Positions 1 to 10,984 are shown, counted from the stretch's first letter. The stretch is 64,000 bases of DNA from Eublepharis macularius (GCF_028583425.1 NC_072805.1:17680001-17744000), one strand, 5' to 3'. Translations and numbers: made by a program. The notes: generated by a model not told the origin, from the letters alone.

Positions 1-1105
1 GTGTCCTGGGCACTAGTGGGAGGAAATGGGTGTGTGTGTGTGTGACCAAGTCTGCTTTAGCTAATGTACTACCATCTTGCAATCTCTTGTAGAAGATAAA
101 AAGGGGATGCTGTTAGTCTTGCCAATAGGTTAATCATTAAATAGAGTGTGCTCAGAGGATATGTTCTAATGGAAACTACTGAACTAGCAGCAAAACAAAG
201 CAAGTGGGAGAGTGAACTAAATCAAAGCCATCTTTTGACCTAGCTAAGACGCTGCTTCTGTCAGTTTTGCTTTGTTACTAACAAATGAGGAACTATAGTA
301 GTAGAAATTTTGAGGAGGATACAGTAAGGGGATATGAAGAAAAAGACGCTCAATCTTCGGTCTATATGCTCCAGGAAACAGAGATAAGAGCATTCTTTGG
401 GTGAATGAATTATTGTGGTCTTACAGCTTAAATAGTCCTGCGTGCTAATGTATGTTAGAGAGGCCTCTACAGAACTGACTGTATGCTTTTCTCAGCACTG
501 GGCTTGATAAATTACTGAGTGGTCAGAGAAACTGAGAAAGGGTCTTCTTTGACAGGGGGAAATGAAGGCTTGCCGGCATTGTGCCAACACGCTTACATCA
601 CTTCTGGAAAGAAACAGAAGTGACATAGTGGCAGCTCTATCATTCTGCAAATCCTCTATGCTAGATTTTACCATAGGGCAAAAACGAGAAGCAATGTCAG
701 CACATCAGGCCCTACACCCAATTCCTCACTGCAGCTTGGCTGCCGGAGCAGACTTCAGAGGTTTTATTCGCAAAGCATATGGCAAAATCCTTGTTGAGGT
801 AAACTGGATTCCAGTGACTGTGAGGTGAATGCTGGCAACTAAGGGAGGGACGCGATAGAAGATATTAAGACTATGTCCATGGGATGGAGAAAATGGGGAG
901 TGGGAACTTCTCCCTTTCCCATAATACTAAAACTTCAGGGTACATGAGGAAGATGATGGACAATAGGTTCAAGAGAGACAAAAGAAAATATTTTCTGAAG
1001 AAATAATAAAATGGTGAAGTTCACTACAGTGGTGGCCACAAAGCAGGAATGGTTTTTAAAGGGAATTAGATTCATGGAAGAGAGGCCTATCAGTGGCTAT
1101 TTACA
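1..1105. other. No recognisable gene; unassigned sequence
   Basis: A short GT run lies at about 30-44. I see no known repeat and no convincing exon. An 88-codon open frame at 562-828 has no family resemblance I can recognise. Confidence 0.5.
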
Positions 1106-1113
1106 ATGGTGAC

Positions 1114-1530
1114 CAGGGCTCATTTTGAGGGGGAACGTGCAGGAACTCAGTTCCGGCGGTTCCCCAAAGAGGTCACATGTCAGGTGGCCCCACCCACCTG
1201 ACTCTCGGCCATTTTGGGTCCGTGTTTCAGCCTGGATTGGGGCCAAAACAGCCCAGATCAGGCCTCTGACGGTTGCTGGATCACTCTCCCACTCAGCAGC
1301 GGCCTGATCCTTACCATTTTGGGCCCCTTTTTTGCTATTTTCGGCCCAATTTTGGCCCTAAATGGCCAGGATTGGGTCCAAAACAGCCAGGATAGGTGAT
1401 GTCAGGGGGTGTGGCATATGCAAATCAGTTATGCTAATGACACACTTCTGGTGCCATCAAGGGGCGTGGCATATGCTAATGAGTTGTGCTAATGAATTCC
1501 TCCAGCTCCTTTTCTACGAAATGACCCCTG
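1114..1530 (+). mobile_element. Non-autonomous hAT element, family 'CAGGGCTCATTT', copy 1
   Basis: The ends are imperfect inverted repeats: CAGGGCTCATTTTGAG on the left and CGAAATGACCCCTG on the right. The flanks are ATGGTGAC and ACGGTGAC, an 8-bp target duplication with one mismatch, as expected for hAT. The interior repeats a GGCCATTTTGGGCCC-like phrase and ends in two ATGCTAATGA-containing units. No transposase is encoded. Further copies lie at 19368-19777 and 44827-45261. Confidence 0.85.
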
Positions 1531-1538
1531 ACGGTGAC

Positions 1539-1785
1539 TAAAGAGAACTTCCATATACAGAGGCAGCAAACCTCTCAATACCACAGCTAGGAAGGAACAT
1601 CAGTGGAAGGTCCTAGCCTCTGTCCTGTTGTTGGCTACTGAATGAAATGGAACGTTGGTCTAGTGGGACTCTTATGTCCTTTTGTTCTTATCTTTCACAA
1701 ACTAACCATAGCTAAAAATTGTTTCAAGGGATGTCTAAATTGAGTTACGCTGTGATGCAGAAACTGTACACAAGCTGTTAAGTAT
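1539..1785. other. No feature seen
   Basis: No recognisable repeat or coding sequence. Confidence 0.4.
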
Positions 1786-1964
1786 GTTTGTCAACCTCCA
1801 GGTGGGACCTGGAGATCTGGAATTGCAATGGATGTCTAGATCAGTTCCCCTGAAGAAAATAGCTGTTTTGGAGGGTAGACTCTCCTCCCCTCCTCAAACC
1901 CCACATTCCCCAAACTCCACCCCCAGATTTCCAGGAATTTCCCAGTTCAGAGTTGGCGACCCTA
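1786..1964 (+). repeat. GTTGCCAAC-ended interspersed repeat
   Basis: It starts TCAACCTCCAGGTGGGACC and ends GAGTTGGCGACCCTA, so the termini are inverted. The middle carries the family phrases 'gatcagttcccctg', 'gagggtagactc' and 'ccaggaatttccca'. This is a very abundant lizard repeat. Class is uncertain; the inverted ends suggest a DNA transposon. Confidence 0.6.
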
Positions 1965-1989
1965 GGTGTTCACAAGGGAACCCCATTTT

Positions 1990-2130
1990 AATTTAGTTCA
2001 ATGGCCAACATTGTTTTATTGTTATGTTACTTGTTTTTACCTTTTATATTGTGTTTATTGATGTGATCCGCTCTGAGCCTGTTTGCGGGGAGAGCGGACT
2101 ATAAATATAATTAAATAAATTAAATTAAAT
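1990..2130 (+). mobile_element. LINE 3' end (L2/CR1-like)
   Basis: T-rich 3' UTR followed by the stem phrase 'ccgctctgagcc...gagagcgg', then 'actataaatataa' and a TAAAT tail. This matches the 3' terminus of L2/CR1-type LINEs in reptiles. It is 5'-truncated and no coding part is left. Confidence 0.55.
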
Positions 2131-2252
2131 AGAAAATGACTGTTAAGTTTTCTATCTTCACAGGCTTTATGAAGCTTTCAGACTTGGTGGACACCTCAAA
2201 TTCATTTTTATGCTGTGTGTGTGTGGGGGGGGGGGAAGCATTAGGAATCTTA

Positions 2253-2454
2253 GAGCCAAGCTACAAGTGACACCTGACACAGGTTGGACACTTGTCAGCT
2301 TCCCTCAAGTTTTGATGGGAAATGTAGGCATCCTGGTCTTGCAGCTGTAATGGAGAGCCAAGCTGCAAGACGAGAACGTCTACATTTCCCATCAAAACCT
2401 GAGGTAAACTGACAAGTGTCCAACCTGTGTAAGGAGTCACTTGCAGCTTGGCTC
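2253..2454 (+). mobile_element. Palindromic MITE, core A, TSD TTA
   Basis: The ends are GAGCCAAGCTACAAGTGA and its near-complement CACTTGCAGCTTGGCTC. The two halves are nearly complementary over the whole length, so the element can fold into one long hairpin. TTA flanks both sides (2250-2252 and 2455-2457). A 3-bp TSD points to the PIF/Harbinger superfamily. No ORF. Confidence 0.8.
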
Positions 2455-2457
2455 TTA

Positions 2458-3043
2458 GAAAGTTTGCCCTGATGTCACAGGAATCTCTGTTACAATCTCC
2501 AAGTTCAGATAAACCAGCTGTGTCAATTGTGCTATTTCCATAGCGAATATCTAAAAGAAAGATTACACAGTGTAAACTTGATAACTATGTTAGATTGGCT
2601 GAGGAGGTATTTTATTAATGTCCATGTGGCCAAAACCTTGGGCATCTAATGAAAGCTCACTTGACAGTTACATTTTCATTTAGATGTCAGTGAAATAAAT
2701 GCAAATGCAATGTAACTTTACAGAAACTGGACTTCAGTTTCAAAATGAGATAATTTGCTAATCTTTTTTTCTTCTATATCACAATTGGAATGATTCCTCT
2801 ATTGTTAGTGAATATCTGTATAATTTATTTTTATGTATTTTATTCATATAAAAGAAAAGGAGTTGAGGGAAGGAAATTTAAGCCTCACTGTAGATATTTC
2901 CACTTTACCTATACAGATGAAATTTAGTACATGCATTGTGTAAAACACGTTAATTACTAGGGGGGGAAATCTTAGCAATTGGACATTTTGTTAATCTTTC
3001 CCTCAAGGGAGGGAGCTCAATGGATATCCATTCCCAAACTTTG
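2458..3043. other. No feature seen; AT-rich
   Basis: AT-rich sequence without recognisable repeats or coding potential. Confidence 0.4.
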
Positions 3044-3255
3044 GCCATTTTCACACGGCCACACACCCAGAAGATCGCGTGAAACTCACGGCATAAAAGC
3101 GTCTTCCTAGTGTGATTTCCCGGCACGATACCGTTTAATGGAGCTTTTCCTAACATCATCAGGTTATTAAAGGGGATCATGCTGGGAGATCGTGCTAGGA
3201 AGACACTTCATGCCGTGAGTTTGCGCAATCTCCCGGGGCACGTGTGAAAACGGCC
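3044..3255 (+). mobile_element. Palindromic MITE, GGCCATTTTCACAC ends
   Basis: The left end GGCCATTTTCACACGG matches the reverse complement of the right end GTGTGAAAACGGCC. Inner arms also pair ('actcacggcat' with 'atgccgtgagt'). The flanking triplets are TTT and ATT. Related to 47434-47615, 51719-51858 and 55839-56009. Confidence 0.65.
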
Positions 3256-3438
3256 ATTGTTAGGACATCTCCACATAACCCAGAAAACTGAAATTTGTAA
3301 TCCACCCAAGATTTCTTGATTATGAGAAAACTCTGAAAGGGGGAAATTTGTACATTAGAAAGGGTTCTCCAAATAGTTAAGTTACTCCCATGCTAGCTAG
3401 AGAACTAAAATTTGAAATGCATATAATGCAAAACACTC

Positions 3439-3690
3439 TAACAACAACAACAACATTTGATTTATATACTGCCCTTCAGGACAACTTAACATCCACTCAG
3501 AGCTGTTTACAAAGTATGTTATTATTATCCCCACAACAAACATCCTGTGAGGTGGGTGGGGCTAAGAGAGCTTCTAGAAGCTGTGACTGATCCAAGGTCA
3601 TCCAACTGGCTTCAAGCGGAGGAGTGGGGAATCAAACCCGGCTCTCCAGATTAGAATCCCAAGCTCTTAACCACTACACCAAGCTGGCTC
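3439..3690 (-). mobile_element. tRNA-headed CORE/MIR-like SINE
   Basis: Read on the minus strand it starts with a tRNA-like head: A box TGGTGTAGTGGTTAAG, B box GGTTTGATTCC. A CORE-type body follows ('gaccttgg.tcagtcacag', 'ataataataacat'), then 'gggcagtatataaatcaaat' and a TTG-rich tail. This is the MIR-like architecture. Other copies are at 32556, 44384 and 61555. Confidence 0.75.
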
Positions 3691-4644
3691 TTGAAAAGTG
3701 GAACTGGCTCTGGAAATGGAACATTTTAACATCTAAAAGGTGAAAACTAAGATGTAATGTTATCTTCATGATAGAGGACCGCACTCCAGCACAAAGCAAA
3801 TGAAATCTCACAGGGGATGTGATGTTGGGTCTTGGGAACTTCATACTCAATGACGTATTTAACGGGATTAGCAGTTGGCTGGAGACAGAACACAAGCATC
3901 GTTGAACCACTGTACGGTGGTGTGCACTAGAATCAACCCGCATCTCCCCACCACTCCACTCAAGGCCAAACTACACGTTCCTCAGACCCAACTCACTTTC
4001 CCACAGTCACACAGCAACAGCAAGTAAAGGTGTTTTTAAAGTCCCCAGAAGTATGATTCTGTTCGGAACTTCAGAGTAGTGAGATGAGGGGCTTCTGTCA
4101 TCTCCTCCAAGCTGTTTTCCTCAACCCAAATGGCCGCTGTGGGGAGTTATTTGTATACTTTTGGATCTTTGGAAATGGCATCCATGCACCTTCGGTGTGA
4201 TTATGGAGAAAGCAAGTTGGTTCCAAGGTACCCCAACCCAACTCACCCAAAAAGCAAAGTAGTTTGGAACTCAGAACATCAGTTCCTATTAAGAACCCAA
4301 CATCTTTCTAGAAGGCAACATGGAGACTACCTAGAGATAATATTTTAACAGGAACATTTCTATAATATCAAGTAAATAGAGTCAGCTAGAAAGTGGGGTA
4401 TATTGTTTGTATAGAAAAATTCATTGTTAAGTCAATATAAAGGTAATTAACTTTTTAAAAAATCACTATTCTTATTTATTTTTTATGTTTCTGACATGCA
4501 CACTAGAACACTACACATCGTGTGCCCACTAACAACACTACACATCGTGTTTCCTGTAGTCTTGTCCTATGCACACCCATGGCAGGTAACCCATGGCCTC
4601 AATCCCCTTCCCTTGAGAATCTGAGGAGCAGGGGAAAAAATGAC
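3691..4644. other. No gene recognised
   Basis: No coding exon or known element. A short direct repeat, 'acactacacatcgtgt', occurs twice around 4509-4551. Confidence 0.4.
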
Positions 4645-4838
4645 TGGGAAATGGCCTCTATACTGTCATTCTAGGAATTTCCTCATGTCTCTATATTCTT
4701 TACCATAGAGATTAGGGGAAATTCCTAAAGCGTCACATGGAAGTGACATCTCATGTTTCCCAACCTCCACTCCATCCTCCCCAGGCACTGCCCTCCGAAA
4801 CTCACTGCATTTGCCAAGGCAGTGCTGGCGACCCTAAT
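4645..4838 (+). repeat. Interspersed repeat, 'TCTAGGAATTTCC' family
   Basis: It shares ordered phrases with 15695-15890 and 38985-39170: 'tctaggaatttcc', 'ccatagaga(t/c)tag', 'gtcac..ggaagtgacatc', and a distal 'gccaaggcagtg'. The right end reads 'ctggcgaccctaa'. Unclassified and non-coding. Confidence 0.5.
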
Positions 4839-5229
4839 TCCTTGGATCTATCAAACAGAGATCAGACTTAGGAACCTGTTCAGATCATGACCCAACCAGA
4901 AATGGCCCTGTGGAGTTATTTCCTTCTTTGAAGAAATTTGCATGTTCTGATAAGTAACACATAAACTTCCCTCCTCCTCTCCCTTTCGGTTCATCTGTGT
5001 ACTTGTAAGAAGAACAGATTTACTCTCTCCTTTTGGCCTAATTCTCACTCAGGCGCTAAACTTGTGACCAGGCAGTACTTCTGCAGACTGTGGATAATCT
5101 CATATGATGTTTCTCCAAAAAAATCCCCCTCCAACAATCCCTGCACTCAGAAAGCTAGGAAGGATCTATTATGGCTTGTCCCTGATATCACATCGTTTTT
5201 TAAGTAAAAAGAATTGTTTTTGCATGGGA

Positions 5230-5604
5230 GTTAGGGTTGCCCCTTACCCTCCTAGCAGGGGTTGGGGACCTCACACTTACCTCTCAGAGCTCCTTGTACA
5301 CGCACTCCCGGCGCAGTGCAGTGGTGTCACTTGCGAGAGTGATGTCATCATGCAGGCCCTGGGAGTGCTCTCGGGCTTCGCACTGGGCTCATTCTTTAAG
5401 AATCGGCCCAGCACAAAGTACAGGAGCACTCCCAGGGCTTGTGTGATGATGTTAGTCCCAGGAGTGATATTGTGCCATGCTGGGAGTGCATCCTGGGAGG
5501 TCCATTCCTGTGTCTTTTCCCCCAGTGGCCAGGTGAATGGTGGGGGAGGTGAAGGCTGAGAGTGGAGGATCACCTACATCCGCTGGGGGACCAGCAACCC
5601 TAAT
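5230..5604 (+). repeat. GC-rich GTTGCC-ended repeat with ATGTCATCA core
   Basis: It begins TAGGGTTGCCCC and ends CAGCAACCCTAATA (inverted termini). An internal palindromic stretch has 'gcactcccagggc' arms around a 'gtgatgtcatcatg' motif. Relatives: 8620-9004, 30030-30410, 41411-41706 and 53309-53604. The reading frames inside it on both strands are products of this repeat. Confidence 0.6.
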
Positions 5605-5621
5605 AGGATGGCATTTAGGCT

Positions 5622-5763
5622 GATTCCGCACATGTTGGATAATACACTTTCAATGCACTTTATCAATCATTTGAGGTGGATTTTTTGTTCCGCACACAAA
5701 AAAATCCATTCCAAATGATCTATAAAGAGAATTGGAAGTGCATTATCCAACGTGTGCGGAATC
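5622..5763 (+). mobile_element. Palindromic MITE, GATTCCGCACA ends
   Basis: The left end GATTCCGCACATGTTGG and the right end CCAACGTGTGCGGAATC are inverted repeats. The arms continue inward ('aatacactttcaatgcac', 'gtgcattat'). Same family as 61389-61530 and related to 36237-36386 and 54741-54999. Confidence 0.75.
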
Positions 5764-5800
5764 ACTCAGTGTCACATATGTGAACTCTCAAATGCAATTA

Positions 5801-6200
5801 GGGTTATCAACCTCTGAGTGCAGTTGTGCCCAAATTACAACTGATCCTCAAAGATCTTTCGGAAATGGCAGCTTTGGAGGGCAGAGGCAATAGCATCACA
5901 GCTTCACTAAGAGCCAAGCTACAAGTGACGAATGACACTTGCCTGGCAAGCGAACAGACTCACGTGTATTCCTCCCTGTTCACTTGCCATTCACTTGCGC
6001 TCCACTTGATCAAGTGGAGCGCAAGTGAATGGCAAATGAACAGGGAGGAATACACGTGAGTCTGTTCACTTAACAGGCAAGTGTCATTCGTCACTTGTAA
6101 CTTGGCTCTAAGTTCTTTCCCGTTCTCAGATTCCTGCCTTCCCAGACACCACCCCCAAATCTCCAGGAATTTTCCAAGCTGGAGTCAGCAATCAGAAATG
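5801..6200 (+). repeat. GTTGCC-type repeat interrupted by a palindrome
   Basis: The left part starts 'ttagggttatcaacctc'; the right part resumes at 6109 and ends 'ccaggaattttccaagctgg'. The two halves form one copy of the repeat seen whole at 59949-60180, split by the palindromic MITE at 5911-6108. The MITE is therefore younger. Confidence 0.6.
5911..6108 (+). mobile_element. Palindromic MITE, core B, TSD TAA
   Basis: The ends are the same as in the core A copies (GAGCCAAGCTACAAGTGAC), but the core is different ('acagactcacgtgtattcc', 'cacttgcgctccacttgatc'). TAA flanks both sides. Almost the whole element is self-complementary around 'cttgatcaag'. The other core B copy is at 63231-63419. 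Confidence 0.85.
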
Positions 6201-6474
6201 ATACAGTCCAGACAGTGAGAGCTAGGCCATTTTGGGCAGCTGCCCTTTAATATCTTGGCATGAAAAAAGGATTATTTTCCCTGCTGCTTGATAGTCATTG
6301 CACACTAACATATCCTACCAAAAAAGATATCTGAAGGATTATGGGGTGGTGAAGGTGGAAATGCCAAGAGCTCAGTTACTTTTGAATGCTCGTATGCAAA
6401 TCCCAGGGTTAAAAAAATCAATCCCTCCCTATTAGAGCCGTCCACCATCCAGTTTTAAAGTAGCAGATTGACTC
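6201..6474. other. No feature seen
   Basis: Unassigned sequence. Confidence 0.4.
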
Positions 6475-6660
6475 CCTCAAATTAGCTGAATGCTGCTGTA
6501 TATTTTAATGACATATTGTTTTTTTGTGCTGCTCGTTGATTTTAACTGTTTTTAAGATGTAAATTATTATAAATGTTTTTTTTTATGTAATCCATCCTGG
6601 GCCTGCTTGTGCGGGGATGGCGGAATAAAAATAGAAAGTAATAAATAAAAATAAATAAAT
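6475..6660 (+). mobile_element. LINE 3' end (L2/CR1-like)
   Basis: T-rich 3' UTR, then 'catcctgggcctgcttgtg', 'gggatggcggaataaaaat' and a (AAATA)n tail. Same tail type as 1990-2130. No coding remnant. Confidence 0.55.
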
Positions 6661-7078
6661 AACATGGGGCGGTGCATAGAGTACACACCCCCTTTCTGAA
6701 AAGCCTTTCCATCTTAAGCTTGCTTAGTTTTAATTTCAGGGCATTTGTCTCTCCCTGACGGTACCCCAGGGAACAGCGTTGGCATGGTAACAGCTGGCTC
6801 TGTGAATGGCTGGCTTTCCTTTTTTTTTTTTAAAGCAAGTCATCTGATTCTCTACCGTGTGCTCCAGGATCAGGTACATTTAATTGCACAGTGTTCGTTT
6901 GCAGTCGAATGCTTGGGGAGGATTGGGAGCATTTGGAGGATAGGTAAGGAGAGCTATACAAGAGGTTCTTCCAGGCACACCATAAGCAGGAGACTGGACA
7001 ACAATTCAAACAAAACTAAAGTAGAGTTACTAATAGAGATGGGCACAAACCAGGAAAAAACGAACCACGAGGTTCATG

Positions 7079-7318
7079 ATGGTTGTTGTGGGTTTTCCGG
7101 GCTGTATTGCCGTGGTCTTGGCATTGTAGTTCCTGACGTTTCGCCAGCAGCTGTGGCTGGCATCTTCAGAGGTGTAGCACCAAAAGACAGAGATCTCTCA
7201 GTGTCCAGCCACAGCTGCTGGCGAAACGTCAGGAACTACAATGCCAAGACCACGGCAATACAGCCCGGAAAACCCACAATAACCATCGTTCTCCGGCCGT
7301 GAAAGCCTTCGACAATAC
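7079..7318. mobile_element. PLE-derived hairpin insertion, 12-bp TSD
   Basis: Both flanks read ACGAGGTTCATG (7067-7078 and 7319-7330). The arms are complementary: left 'gccgtggtcttggcattg', right 'caatgccaagaccacggc', with a spacer about 'agacagagatctctcagtg'. The phrase 'acgtttcgccagcagctg' is what I associate with Penelope-like terminal repeats in reptiles. Its two shorter relatives are at 54792-54887 and 56892-57032. No coding sequence. Confidence 0.65.
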
Positions 7319-7433
7319 ACGAGGTTCATGGTTCGTCATGTTTCACGAACCACAAACCATGAACTTTCACGAACCTGCCCCAGTTCACAAATTGGTTCAT
7401 TTTGGTTCGTGAAAATGTTACTTCTGGGCCAGC

Positions 7434-7533
7434 AAATCACCACTTCCAGGATATTGGACGAGACAGAGTTCAACTAACATTGTGAGGGAGGGGAGCAGGG
7501 ACATGGTGAGGGGGCGTAATTGTGAGCATGAAG
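7434..7533 (+). repeat. Extra ~100-bp block shared with 9363-9470
   Basis: It runs from 'aggatattggacgagacag' to 'gtaattgtgagcatgaag'. It is absent from the sister hAT copy at 50197-50498, where the sequence passes straight through. It is bordered by similar phrases 'gttacttctgggccagc' and 'gtcacttccaggtcagc', possibly a diverged target duplication. Confidence 0.5.
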
Positions 7534-7777
7534 GTCACTTCCAGGTCAGCAGAAGGTCTGCAGGAAGTCCATCCTCTGTTGCCTAGGAATCTGATTGATC
7601 AGTGCCAGGCTGTCTGCAGTGATGAACTGAAAAACAAACCAAACGAACCAGCCTAAAGTTCGTGGCGGTTCATCAGAAATGGGATCTGACGAACCACTGG
7701 TTTATGAACCACAAACCGGCATGGTTCATCACAAATTTTGGTTCATATTTCAGTTTGTGCCTATCTTTAGTTACTAG

Positions 7778-8619
7778 TCAGAAGTGTGTTTTTCCTGTGG
7801 TTGAGCAGACTAGAAATGCTCGAACACCTGTGGTTGCAGCTCATGTCCTATCCACTAGTTGTGAACACAGATCTGATTTTTCAATTATTGGTTTGATAGT
7901 TTATTAATCCATTTGTGGACGTTCAGCAGGTTGTTTCACTGTATTCTTTAGTAACCATGCAGTACAGACTGACAGTGCAATTGTCTTTTTGCACATAAAC
8001 ATTGCACATTTGTGTTCTTCTGCTTCCCATCCTTGCCACATAACTACTCTGCTCAACAGGCAATTGTTTAAATAAACAAATCATTCACAAATCATATCAT
8101 TCACAAATCATATAAATCCATCATCCATAAATGATGTATTTCAATAAAATCCTCCCCGTCTGTGTTCGCCTAAGTAGTCCTTAGAGACGTGAATGGCCAC
8201 TGATCACTTTGAATCAGCAGTGTCTTTGCACAGTTTTGAGAAGACCAGATGCAAATCTGTTTAGCAGACTTTGTGGCTGCGGCGCGTGATCCCAACAGAC
8301 CAAGTGATCATTTTGCATCTACTTGTGCCATCTTTGTGTGTTCGACAGTCAAATGTGTTCGCTGCAAAATTCCTATAATCCCTAGTGCAGATGAGATAAT
8401 AAAAAATCTGCTGTTTAAGCTCAAATATGATTGCTCCATGGGGCAATCTGAAAACCAGACAGCCATGCGCTGCAGACAGCTCATGCATGCACTGTCAGGC
8501 AACTGGACTGAGTAATCTAAACTACACAAGTTGTCATTGTGGTTTCAGAGGTTGTTAAAAGTGTGGCTGCTGTAGAGTTACACAATACCGTTAGATATGA
8601 TAGTATATCTGTGTATTGC
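7778..8619. other. No gene recognised
   Basis: Mostly unassigned. Small direct repeats 'attcacaaatcata' lie near 8090-8115. Overlapping open frames around 8249-8529 on both strands show no family signature. Confidence 0.4.
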
Positions 8620-9004
8620 TGGAGCAGACTTTCCAGGTCCCCTTACTTTTTAATAGGGGAGTTGGGCGGGGTACTGGGTGGGTAGTGGGTGCCAGGCAGG
8701 TGGGGGGGGGCACTGGTTTTCCTTGTTTAGGAGAACTTTATTGCCTTCTTTAGGAACTGGACCAAATTTTATGTTTTGGTACAATTCTGGCAGAGGAGAG
8801 AGGTCAGGGGAGGCTGGCTAGAACACATGGCAAAATGGCGCACATACACTCCATGGGACTTCCAATGACATCACTTCCAGTTCAAACCAGAAACAGCAGA
8901 GCGGGGCTGATTCTTCACCCTCCCAGGCAGACCAAGTGAGCAGTGGCGGGGATGGCCGCTGGGGATGAGGGATTCGCCACCCCAGCGGGACTGGAAACCC
9001 TATG
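8620..9004 (+). repeat. GC-rich GTTGCC-type repeat (diverged)
   Basis: Starts near 'tttccaggtccccttac', has a 'tgacatcacttccag' core and ends 'gggactggaaaccctatg'. Recognisable as a diverged relative of 30030-30410. Confidence 0.45.
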
Positions 9005-9146
9005 CTGGGGGGTCCGGTCTGCGACTGAGAGAGAGCAGCTTGTCAAATACCAGCTAGTCGGGTCATGCTACAGCTGACAATCAGAGAAGCAGTGGGTTGA
9101 TAGATTCCAGTTGTCTGCAGGCAAACAGTGCAGGATGCCTGTTGCT

Positions 9147-9350
9147 TTTATTCATTTAGGAAATTTCTGTGCCGCCTCTCCAGGGAACTTGCCTGAGGTG
9201 CCTTACAAAATAAGCCATGATAAAAATGTGAAACATGATAAGATATTGATTAAAAGTCAGCATGGAAAACCAAGCCAGAGCATAAAACCCTCCAAAATTG
9301 ACCAGCTTAAACCGAGTGTGTGTGGACATGTTAAACACTTCATTTTGGCC
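9147..9350 (-). mobile_element. LINE 3' end (L2/CR1-like), minus strand
   Basis: The plus strand reads 'ttcatttaggaaatttctg' then 'gccgcctctccagggaac'. On the minus strand this is the LINE terminus 'ggcggcacagaaatttcc' running into AAATGAA. 5'-truncated. Confidence 0.5.
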
Positions 9351-9362
9351 ATAGATGAAAAC

Positions 9363-9487
9363 AGGATATTGGACAGGACAGAGTTCAACTAGCATTGTGA
9401 GACCAAGCCTAGCAAATGGAGGAAGGGGAGCAGGGACATGGTGAGGGGGCGTAATTGTGAGCATGAAGATGTCACTTCTGGGGGAAC
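9363..9487 (+). repeat. Second copy of the block found at 7434-7533
   Basis: Shares 'aggatattggac', 'acagagttcaacta', 'gcagggacatggtgaggg' and 'gtaattgtgagcatgaag'. It has about 19 extra bases ('accaagcctagcaaatgga') relative to the 7.4-kb copy. Confidence 0.55.
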
Positions 9488-10060
9488 CTAGAAATAATGG
9501 TGGGTAGTTCTAGGAATTGCTGGAAACTCTATGGTAAAACCAGTGATTCCTACAGTTCCAGGTTTCCCCCGGAAATGACATTATCATGCTTGCGATGCTG
9601 CTAGCTTTCAAAAAAATTTCTCCAGCTGCAGTTTAGAGCAGCAATGGACAACAGGAGGGTCTTGCAGCCCTATCTTCAACCTTTCCACCTAACTTTAATC
9701 TTCAGGCTGCAGCACATGTGCCACTCAGCACATCACACAGTCACATGACCTCAGTCACATGACAGAAAGAGGAGGAGCCCAAGCCTCCAAAGCTGCCTGT
9801 ATTCCAAAGGAATCCTCTCCACCATTGAGTGACCTTGCCATAACATCCCATGCATACAATTGAAACAGGAGGAATGGCACGCGTGGTGCACTAGCAACAG
9901 GTCTTTCCAAAAGGCAACCAAAAATGTGGGGGGTTGTGAGTCCAGCAGGTGGGATTCTGCAACACATGTGGGAGTCCTTAACCATGGGCTGAAGGCCACA
10001 GAATTGGACAGACTCTGGTCTGACCCAGTAAAGCTCTTCTAATATTCTTATTGGCATCCC
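9488..10060. other. No gene; SINE-like tail at the end
   Basis: Mostly unassigned. At 10010-10050 the phrase 'ctctggtctgacccagta' followed by 'gctcttctaatattctta' resembles the 3' end of a common reptile interspersed repeat, plus orientation. Confidence 0.4.
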
Positions 10061-10976
10061 ATCCATAAAATTCTACATTCCTTCTCGGAGACAGACAGTT
10101 TCTACCTTCGTTCCCTCCTAACGGCTGTACAGCAATGATTACCCGCCTTAGTCACCCTTCGTCTAATTGCTAAGCACTTTGAATGACAAGTATGTGAAAA
10201 CGAGATCAATGTAATTAAGGTCTGAGTAATGAAAGCAACTCAATATTGGAAGGAAAATGTGGAGCCGCAGTTAACCTAATAGCAGGTACAGCAGAGAGAA
10301 GAAAAGCGCTTTTCCCTATCCTGACCTTTTGAAAACGTAAACACAAAAAGGGCAAGTTAATAACCTATCTTGAGGATTACAAGTAGGCGGTGGTGTTCAT
10401 TTTTTTAAAAAAGAGCACAGCCTTCTAGAATTCATTAAATTGCAAATATGTATCTTGCTTTATGCCCTTGGATGGAGTAAGTTTAAGGGAGGGGGCACAA
10501 AATATATTTAGAGAAAAACAAACATGAACAACACGTCACAAAACATAATTAAAGGTCATTAGCTCTGTCTAATGCTTACAGAATTTGAGATGAGTAATAC
10601 GTGCCCACTGTTAAACCAATCAATGAATTAATCGATGGATACAATCTAAATAAATGTGCATACTACAAAAAATAATGCAAGATACGAGCCCTGTTAAGAT
10701 ATCGAAAGAAGCACACGATCTCACAGTTTAATCAAATTAAAATCCATGTATCAAAAGAAAACCCCTCATCAAAGCCTCTCTTTTATTCTCCCTGACAGTA
10801 ACACAACAGGTACAAAAGAGCTTCAAAGGGGGAAAAATCATTTAAGGAAACAGAAATTAACTCTCATACTGCCGTTTAAAGTTTGCTCTCTCCAGCTGTT
10901 CCATTCAAGCTTTAGTTGATTCACTAAAACAATGAAATCTGGCATGTATTATTCATTATTTCTGGGTGCACAACTG
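10061..10976. other. Apparently single-copy, AT-rich non-coding block
   Basis: No repeat family resemblance and no long ORF across about 900 bp, in a window otherwise crowded with repeats. It could hold conserved non-coding sequence; only alignment to other reptiles would show that. Confidence 0.35.
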
Positions 10977-10984
10977 ATAGCTTA

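Larger units (their letters stand above)
7034..7769 (+). mobile_element. hAT-like element with TAGAGATGGGCAC ends, carrying nested insertions
   Basis: The left end TAGAGATGGGCACAAAC pairs with the right end GTTTGTGCCTATCTTTA. The flanks GTTACTAA and GTTACTAG form an 8-bp TSD with one mismatch. The interior is built from short inverted phrases (gaaccacgaa / ttcgtggttc). It hosts a PLE hairpin at 7079-7318 and a further inserted block at about 7434-7533. A simpler copy is at 50197-50498. Confidence 0.8.

Noticed and set aside
562-828. 88-codon open frame as an exon
   Set aside because: No recognisable motif, no splice-site or codon-bias support that I can judge by eye.
5104-5573. Overlapping 151- and 98-codon frames on opposite strands
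   Set aside because: They lie in a palindromic GC-rich repeat; similar frames arise in its relatives.
6745-7302. 185-codon open frame as a gene
   Set aside because: Its second half is the PLE hairpin and hAT sequence; no domain in the first half.
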